From JBDTRY01 sp039931435 (GTDB taxonomy: Bacteria; Acidobacteriota; Thermoanaerobaculia; Gp7-AA8): a stretch of 10,050 bases of DNA. This document shows, piece after piece, positions 5,377 through 10,050 of the stretch. The translations under genes and the position numbers were made by a program. The stretch is taken from the NCBI GenBank assembly GCA_039931435.1, contig JBDTRY010000133.1, positions 1-10,050 of the forward strand, given 5' to 3'. Within the stretch, counting starts at the first letter, position 1, and every line of letters begins with the position of its first letter. The notes beneath the pieces are model-generated. The model worked only from the letters and a program-made list of their open reading frames with translations, did not search any database and was not told the DNA's origin.

Positions 5377-6051
5377 ATGCGATACCGATTCGGCGAGATC
5401 GTTCTCGACACCGCCGCACGTCAACTCGCGCGCGGTCCGGTATCCCTTCATCTTTCACCAAAGGCCTTCGATCTGCTCACTCTGCTCATCTCAGAGCGCC
5501 CTCGCGCAATGCACCGACAGGAAATCGTCGACGCCCTGTGGCCGACGAGCTTCGTAGTCGATGCCAATCTGCCGAATCTGATCGGTGAGGTGCGGCGTTC
5601 GATCGGCGACGCGCAACGCGACATCATCCGCACCGTCCATGGTACGGGCTACGCCTTCGCATCTCCCATTCATGAGGAGGACAGTGAGCGTCTCGAGCCG
5701 GACTGCGCTCACCTGATCCTGGTTGCCGGTCGGGAACATTACCTGAGCAACGGTGAACATCTTGTTGGACGCCAGCCTACGGCAGATGTCTTCCTCTCCG
5801 CGGGAAGCGTGTCACGAAAGCATGCGCTCATCCGGATCTCAGGGGGGCTGGCCACTGTGACCGACCTCGAAAGTAAGCACGGGACGTTCATCGGAAACAA
5901 GCTCGTCAGGGAGGAGTCCCGGCTCACCGAAGGAGACCGGCTCCGGTTCGGCAGAGTCGAGGTGCGGTATCGTGCGCTTGCGGGATCTGGTGCGACCGAC
6001 TCGTTCCTCCCGGCCATTTCGGAACACCCCGGTGAATCAGGGAGAACATGA
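5377..6051 (+). CDS. winged-helix DNA-binding protein with C-terminal FHA domain
   Basis: The protein has 224 residues in two domains. Residues 1-98 are an OmpR/CadC-type winged helix: MRYRFGEIVLD, LSPKAFDLLTLLI (helix 1), RQEIVDALWP, VDANLPNLIGEVRRSIGD (recognition region) and the closing wing IIRTVHGTGYAF. Residues about 112-200 are an FHA phosphothreonine-binding domain with its landmarks intact: GR (131-132), SVSRKHA (144-150), HGTFIGN (168-174) and GDRLRFG (186-192). There is no receiver domain, so it is not a classical response regulator. FHA domains bind phospho-Thr peptides, so the protein probably reads the output of the kinase encoded two genes downstream. No Shine-Dalgarno is seen before ATG 5377; the sequence motif MRYRFGEIVLD is normal for the start of this fold. 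The gene overlaps the next one (ATGA/TGATG). Confidence 0.9.
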   Translation: MRYRFGEIVLDTAARQLARGPVSLHLSPKAFDLLTLLISERPRAMHRQEIVDALWPTSFVVDANLPNLIGEVRRSIGDAQRDIIRTVHGTGYAFASPIHEEDSERLEPDCAHLILVAGREHYLSNGEHLVGRQPTADVFLSAGSVSRKHALIRISGGLATVTDLESKHGTFIGNKLVREESRLTEGDRLRFGRVEVRYRALAGSGATDSFLPAISEHPGESGRT

Positions 6052-6530
6052 TGCATAGGCGCCTTTTGTTTATCTCAATCCTGCTTTTCGTTGCCTTCAC
6101 TCCGCGGGGGGACGCTTGTGGCGACAAGATGGTTCAGATCGGCCGTGGCGTCCGCTACCAGCGGGCCAAGGCGGTCCGGCCTGCAACGATCGTCATGGTC
6201 GCAGGTCAGCAGTTTCCCTCCCGCTCCATGAGCCGGTTGGGCTCGGAGCTGACGATGGTCGGACATCACGTCATCGTCGTTGAAGGGCCATCGATGCTTG
6301 CGCCAATCTTACGCCAGAAGCATGTCGACATCGTGCTGTCGGCCCGCACGGATCTGAAACTGGTATCCGAGGCAGTAGCCGCGGCTCCATCGAAACCGCG
6401 CATAATTCCCATGATCGCGCGGCCGGCAAAGAACGCGCCGTCTGAGATCCGGGAGCAGTCCGGGCTTGTGATGCTCGTGCCGGCAAGGGCAGTGGAACAG
6501 ATCGCACTCATCAATCAAGCGATGAAATGA
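6048..6530 (+). CDS. exported receiver-like (pseudo-receiver) protein of the CGDK type
   Basis: ATG 6048 overlaps the upstream TGA; the in-phase ATG 6051 has a better distance from AGGGAG (6039-6044) and is an equally good start. The 160-residue protein begins with a signal peptide (MMHRRLLFISILLFVAFTPRG), then CGDKMVQIGRGVRYQRA. The Cys at residue 24 follows G-D-A, which is not a proper lipobox, so signal-peptidase I cleavage is likelier than lipoprotein processing. Residues about 46-150 have an alternating strand/helix pattern like a CheY receiver: PATIVMVAG, GHHVIVVEG, VDIVLSART, KPRIIPMIAR, GLVMLVPA. The position after strand 3, where a receiver has its phospho-Asp, holds Ser-Ala. It is therefore probably not phosphorylated. 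Similar 'CGDK..xGRGxRxQRA' proteins are known to me as uncharacterised acidobacterial neighbours of kinases. The role is unknown; a periplasmic ligand or partner for the kinase's propeller is an inference. Confidence 0.75.
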   Translation: MMHRRLLFISILLFVAFTPRGDACGDKMVQIGRGVRYQRAKAVRPATIVMVAGQQFPSRSMSRLGSELTMVGHHVIVVEGPSMLAPILRQKHVDIVLSARTDLKLVSEAVAAAPSKPRIIPMIARPAKNAPSEIREQSGLVMLVPARAVEQIALINQAMK

Positions 6531-9115
6531 TCGCCGCGGATCAGCCGATCGAGCTGAGCCCGGGCACGCACTTCGGTCCTTACCGCATCGTCGCTCGCAT
6601 TGGTGCCGGCGGGATGGGTGTGATTTATCGCGCCCGCGACTCGCGACTCGATCGCGACGTGGCCATCAAGCTCATTCACCCCGGTCTGACCAGCGAGCCC
6701 GAGCGGATCAGCCGTTTTGAGCAGGAGGCTCGAGCCACCGGAAGACTCAACCACCCCAACATCCTCTCGGTCTTCGACGTCGGAACACACGACGGCGCTC
6801 CCTTCATCGTTTCCGAGCTTCTCGAGGGGTCCACGCTCCGGGAACGATTGACCAGTGGACCGTTCCGCGGACGCAAGGCGCTGGCGTTCGCAAAGCAGGT
6901 TGCCGATGGGCTCGTAGCGGCGCATGAGAAAGGCGTCGTCCATCGGGATTTGAAGCCGGAGAATCTCTTCCTGACCGCGGACGGCAGGGCGAAAATCCTG
7001 GATTTTGGTCTGGCAAAACTCACCGAGGCACAGTTTTCCAGAGGCTCCGATACGCATTCCCTGGAGAACGCCGAGATTCACACCGGGAAGGTGACCGGCA
7101 CTGCCGGGTACATGGCCCCCGAACAGGCACGAGGCGAGCGTGCAGACATGCGTTCGGACATCTTCTCCCTTGGCGCCATCCTCTTCGAGATGTACTCGGG
7201 ACGGCGGGCGTTTGCACGGCCCTCTGTCGTGGAAACGTTGCACGCCATCCTGAAGGACGATCCTCCCGACGTCGAGCTGACCGAGGTCCCTCTGGGGCTC
7301 GAGGCCATCATGCGGCACTGCCTGGAAAAGAACCCGGCCGACCGCTTTCAAACGGCAAAGGATCTTGCATTCAGTCTCGAATCGATCGGCGAGGCCGCGG
7401 TCATCACTTCGACACGGTCGGGACAGCCAGCACCGCACCTCAGCTTCCGCACTGCTGCGGCAGGCGCTACGGCCGTGGCCGTACTGGTCCTGGCCGGAAT
7501 TGCCGGTGCGCGGATCTACAGCTTCCGCAACGTTCCACACAGTCTTCCTAAATACACCCGGCTGACATTCCGACAGGGAAATATTTCCGATGCGCGCTTC
7601 GGCCCCGACGGTCGCACCGTGTTCTACGGAGCCGCATGGGACGCCGGACCGATGACGATTTACCAGACCAGAATCGATGGTCCCGACGCGCGCCCCGTCG
7701 GGCTGCCGGCGGGAAGCATCTTTTCTGTATCGCCGCAGGGAATCCTCGCCATCTCCAGAGGCTGCGATCTGAACATGAGCAAGTGCCGCGGCACCCTCGC
7801 TGAGGTCTCCATCGCAGGAGGCGCACCGCGAGACATTGCGGAGGATGTCGACTGGGCGGACTGGAGTCCTGACGGAAAGGATCTGGCGATCGTGCGCGCC
7901 GTCGGCGGCTTCTACCGGTTGGAATATCCGATCGGGCGCGTCCTGTATCAGAGCCCGGGGTGGATCAGTAATCCTCGGGTCTCGCCGGACGGGAATCTGG
8001 TTGCATTTGCCGATCATCCAGACCTCGGACTCTTCGCAGGTTCGGTGGCGGTTGTCGATCGGCGGGGAACGAAAACGATCCTCAGCGATGGCTGGAAGAT
8101 GGTTTTTGGCTTGGCCTGGCGGTCGAACGATGAGCTGTGGTTCAACGGCAGCCGCTTGACACGGACCGGACAGCTCTGGGGCATACGCCTCGACAAGTCC
8201 GAGCGTCAAATCCTCTCCAGTGCCGGATACTTCGAGATTGTGGATATCGCCGGAAATGGAAGAGCCCTTTTCTTCCGTACGAATATTCGCACGCGGTCAT
8301 TCGTCGGTTCGGCAACGGACGAGCGGGAGCTGGGATGGTTCGACTGGTCGATCGTCGCCGATCTCTCGGACGACGGAAAGACCATTCTGTTTTACGAGAG
8401 CGGGGATGGCGCGCGCGGCTCGCCGCAGGTTTACCTCCGCAGCACGGACGGGGCGGATGCAATCCGATTGGGGGAAGGGCGGGCCCTGGACCTCTCCAGT
8501 GATGAAAAATGGGCTCTGGCGGTCGTTGGGGTTGCGGATCAGCAGCTGGTGCTGCTCCCGACCGGCGCAGGTCAGGCTCGCCAGTTGCCCCGAGGCAACC
8601 TGGTGGAGTTCTACTCGGCGAGCTTCTTCCCTGACAACCGGCGCATCCTCGTTTCGGGCGAGACAAAAGAACATGTCCCACTCTCGAGCATTATCGATCG
8701 CACCGACGGCTCACAGAAGGCGCTTGGGGGCAGGGGTGTCTCGGCGGTTCTGGTCGCGCCGGACGGTAAGCACGTCGCGGCCTACGGACCCGACGGAACG
8801 TTCTATCTCTTTTCTATTGACGGAACAGCGGCAACCCCCATCCCGGGACTGGCGCCGGGCGACCGGCTGGTTCAATGGTCGGAGGATGGCCGCGAACTCT
8901 ATGTCCGGGGCCCTGGAGACGATTCGGTCGATATCGATCGCCTGGATCTCGCCAGCGGCCGGAGAGTGCCCTGGAAGCACATCGTCCCCGCCGACCGGGT
9001 AGGGATGATCGGAGTCGAGGACCAGGGAGTCTGTATCACCCGTGACGGGAACACATATGCCTACTCGTACTGGACTGTTCTTCAGGACCTGTACTCGGTC
9101 GAGGGGCTGCAATAG
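6527..9115 (+). CDS. membrane Ser/Thr protein kinase with C-terminal PD40/TolB-like beta-propeller
   Basis: The start ATG 6527 shares ATGA with the stop of the previous gene; the protein has 862 residues. The Hanks-type kinase domain (about 18-285) is complete: Gly loop GAGGMG (26-31), VAIK Lys48, an acidic helix C (FEQEARATGRL), HRDLKPEN (139-146, Asp141), DFG (159-161), an activation loop with Ser/Thr (SRGSDTHSLENAEIHTGKVTG), APE (197-199) and SDIFSLGAILFE. A single membrane helix follows at about 308-330 (TAAAGATAVAVLVLAGIAGA). The rest (about 345-862) is a beta-propeller sensor with repeated WSPDGKDLAIV, VSPDGNLVAFADH and LSDDGKTILFYES motifs, as in PD40/TolB propellers. The kinase faces the cytoplasm and the propeller the periplasm. 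The -HRD- arginine is present, so activation-loop phosphorylation is expected. The likely substrates include the upstream FHA regulator or a partner it binds. Confidence 0.95.
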   Translation: MIAADQPIELSPGTHFGPYRIVARIGAGGMGVIYRARDSRLDRDVAIKLIHPGLTSEPERISRFEQEARATGRLNHPNILSVFDVGTHDGAPFIVSELLEGSTLRERLTSGPFRGRKALAFAKQVADGLVAAHEKGVVHRDLKPENLFLTADGRAKILDFGLAKLTEAQFSRGSDTHSLENAEIHTGKVTGTAGYMAPEQARGERADMRSDIFSLGAILFEMYSGRRAFARPSVVETLHAILKDDPPDVELTEVPLGLEAIMRHCLEKNPADRFQTAKDLAFSLESIGEAAVITSTRSGQPAPHLSFRTAAAGATAVAVLVLAGIAGARIYSFRNVPHSLPKYTRLTFRQGNISDARFGPDGRTVFYGAAWDAGPMTIYQTRIDGPDARPVGLPAGSIFSVSPQGILAISRGCDLNMSKCRGTLAEVSIAGGAPRDIAEDVDWADWSPDGKDLAIVRAVGGFYRLEYPIGRVLYQSPGWISNPRVSPDGNLVAFADHPDLGLFAGSVAVVDRRGTKTILSDGWKMVFGLAWRSNDELWFNGSRLTRTGQLWGIRLDKSERQILSSAGYFEIVDIAGNGRALFFRTNIRTRSFVGSATDERELGWFDWSIVADLSDDGKTILFYESGDGARGSPQVYLRSTDGADAIRLGEGRALDLSSDEKWALAVVGVADQQLVLLPTGAGQARQLPRGNLVEFYSASFFPDNRRILVSGETKEHVPLSSIIDRTDGSQKALGGRGVSAVLVAPDGKHVAAYGPDGTFYLFSIDGTAATPIPGLAPGDRLVQWSEDGRELYVRGPGDDSVDIDRLDLASGRRVPWKHIVPADRVGMIGVEDQGVCITRDGNTYAYSYWTVLQDLYSVEGLQ

Positions 9116-9353
9116 AAAATATTCGGCGATCTCCCTCAGTTTTCTTCGCACCTGCAAACCGTCTGTCAATCCGTCGCTCCCGCGCGATCCGCGTGAAGGG
9201 CATCACCGCCTTCTTCGGGACAACCACATCCGGATGGGGCTGGCCGGCGGACTTTGAAGTACCCCTCCAACGCAGCGTCTTCGCAGCGTCTGTCACGCTT
9301 GTCCAGGAAGCCGCAGGCGCTACGGAAACAGCGTTGCCGCAGACATGATCCCC
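9116..9353 (+). other. intergenic stretch after the kinase, no gene recognised
   Basis: No frame shows a known domain. The only structure noticed is an adjacent duplication of CGCAGCGTCT (9271-9280 and 9282-9291) and an ACTTTGAAGTAC that resembles a unit tail in cluster B. No stem-loop followed by a T run is seen after the kinase stop. Confidence 0.45.
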
Positions 9354-9565
9354 ACGTTTCATCCCTGGAAAATTCCTGATCCTTCCCTGAAACCATCGAC
9401 GTGCTCCGCCCCATATTGATGAGGTGCTGCGCCGCTCCATCGTCAGCAGAGCCGTGGCAAAAGGGGATGCATGCGAATCACCATGACGTTGGGACAATAT
9501 TTCCACACGCGGGTGAGAGGAGCGATTGAGCGTCGCTGGCACCGCCGGGAGATCACGATCAAGAC
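9354..9565 (+). repeat. duplicated upstream/leader region, copy 2 (matches 2525-2751)
   Basis: This copy keeps ACGTTTCATCCCTGG, TTCCTGATCCTTCCCTGAAA and the ATGCATGCGAATC start, followed by GGTGAGAGGAGCGATT. It lacks the 13-bp insert of copy 1. Substitutions in the short reading frame include several silent third-base changes (GGC/GGA, CAG/CAA, ACC/ACG, CAT/CAC) as well as replacements. Where copy 1 has the Kelch ATG, copy 2 has AAG, so here the only usable start is the leader ATG at 9471. Confidence 0.85.
9388..9417 (+). promoter_or_regulatory. candidate promoter in leader copy 2 (TGAAACC-17-CATATT)
   Basis: Both boxes and the 17-base spacing are the same as in copy 1. Conservation of the boxes in a duplicated segment is weak support, because the surrounding bases are also well conserved. 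Confidence 0.3.
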
Positions 9566-9716
9566 AATTGCCATCACCGCTTTCTGCATGTCCTGGACTG
9601 CCGCTCCCTCATACGCACAACAGACCAGGAGCGAGGTGGCCTATGCGCACTATGCGTCGACGCTGCTCATTCCCGTTGCCGCTGACGTAGAGGGCGCCTA
9701 CGGAAGAAAGAGATGA
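9471..9716 (+). pseudogene. exported protein truncated by a repeat cluster (5' part only)
   Basis: ATG 9471 opens the conserved leader frame (MRITMTLGQYFHTRVRGAI, then ERRWHRRE). It passes directly into a signal peptide (IKTIAITAFCMSWTAAPSYA, cleavage near SYA-Q). The start of a mature region, VAYAHYASTLLIPVAADVEGAYG, follows. That last stretch resembles the first strand of large secreted proteins of Acidobacteria and relatives, where 'IPVaa.v.Ga.G' is followed by Thr/Ser-Asp and an Asn. Here the sequence instead becomes RKR and stops at a TGA supplied by GAGATGAG (9710-9717). Truncation by the repeat cluster is the simplest reading; the remainder, if any, would lie beyond the window. The alternative that this is a complete 81-residue exported peptide is less likely. 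Confidence 0.6.
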
Positions 9717-9787
9717 GAAGAAAGAGATGAGGGCCAGGCTTTCGACGTTCAACAAGAGGGAGATGAGGGCCAGGCCTGCGAACTTCA
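9710..9787 (+). repeat. cluster C of GAGATGAGGGCCAGGCC repeat units
   Basis: Unit starts are at 9710 (short, GAGATGAG only), 9724 and 9760. The last two belong to the second 278-bp module. As in cluster B, the first GAGATGA provides the stop codon of the upstream reading frame. Confidence 0.85.
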
Positions 9788-9996
9788 GGCTCTTGCAGCG
9801 CAATCTACCTCGCGTGGAAGCTCCGGCCATTCTTCCGTTGCCAGGAGGGGTTCGGCCTCTTTCCGTCGATTCTTCGGAGCTTCGCCTCCTGCGGGGTAGC
9901 CTCGGTCCTGCATGGCCAGGCCGCTCAGACCACCCTGGATCCGCTGCGCGCGGCCGACGAGAAGTGGTGACCGAAGGACTCAAAACGCGAGCTAGA
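9719..9996 (+). repeat. 278-bp repeat module, copy 2 (direct repeat of 1137-1414)
   Basis: It is collinear with copy 1, with differences in GGCCAGGCTTTCG and in GGATCCGCTGCGCG only. Near-identity over 278 bp, against the more diverged leader pair, points to recent duplication or gene conversion. Left and right flanks differ from copy 1 beyond the module except for the repeat units. Confidence 0.9.
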
Positions 9997-10002
9997 GTTG
10001 CT

Positions 10003-10040
10003 CAGGGCCAGGCCTTCGAAGTTCACGGGGGATGAGAGAG
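10003..10040 (+). repeat. cluster D: further GGGCCAGGCCTTCGAAGTTCA unit at the window edge
   Basis: CAGGGCCAGGCCTTCGAAGT (10003-10022) plus TCA is a full unit body lacking the GAGATG start. It is followed by a partial GATGAGAGAG at 10031-10040. The cluster probably continues right of the window. Confidence 0.7.
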
Positions 10041-10050
10041 TTTCGGAAAA

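Noticed and set aside
6515..8209. Long antisense ORF (564 codons) on the minus strand
   Set aside because: It lies opposite a kinase with every catalytic motif intact; the antisense frame shows no domain and reflects the codon bias of a high-GC gene.
9271..9291. Tandem CGCAGCGTCT duplication
   Set aside because: Only two short copies, with no link to a gene or element; best seen as replication slippage.

Overview
The window reads as a chromosomal piece of a high-GC soil-type bacterium, most likely an acidobacterium. This is inferred from gene content: a winged-helix/FHA regulator, a secreted CGDK-type protein and a Ser/Thr kinase fused to a PD40-like propeller, plus secreted Kelch and outer-membrane barrel proteins. 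There is no rRNA or other marker to fix the taxonomy. All supported genes lie on the + strand.

Positions 1-969 look like the distal end of an integron gene-cassette array. A 5'-truncated membrane protein (DUF3267-like) is followed by an attC site (389-479), a complete 490-bp cassette with a 100-residue hypothetical protein (500-802), and a second attC (863-969). Both attC sites show RYYYAAC/GTTRRRY-type ends and a long imperfect stem whose left arm carries two bulged single bases, as integron integrases require. The array runs left to right, so any integrase would lie left of the window; none is visible.

Positions 1000-2530 are rich in an interspersed repeat family built on GAGATGAGGGCCAGGCC units. 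They include a 278-bp module that recurs almost unchanged at 9719-9996. Between two repeat clusters sits an alpha/beta hydrolase with a full catalytic triad, but its frame is broken by one base in a C6 tract.

Positions 2525-5188 hold a duplicated upstream region (second copy 9354-9565), a secreted seven-repeat Kelch protein, and an outer-membrane beta-barrel protein that appears to be translationally coupled to a seven-codon leader ORF.

Positions 5377-9115 are a tight three-gene operon with ATG/TGA overlaps: a winged-helix/FHA DNA-binding protein, an exported receiver-like protein without a phosphoacceptor Asp, and a membrane Ser/Thr kinase with an extracytoplasmic propeller. The likely logic is that the kinase senses outside and phosphorylates inside, and the FHA protein reads the phospho-signal and acts on DNA.

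Positions 9354-10050 repeat the upstream region and start a second exported protein. It is cut off after about 80 residues by a new GAGATGAG cluster carrying the second 278-bp module, which suggests the repeat family inserts or recombines into genes.
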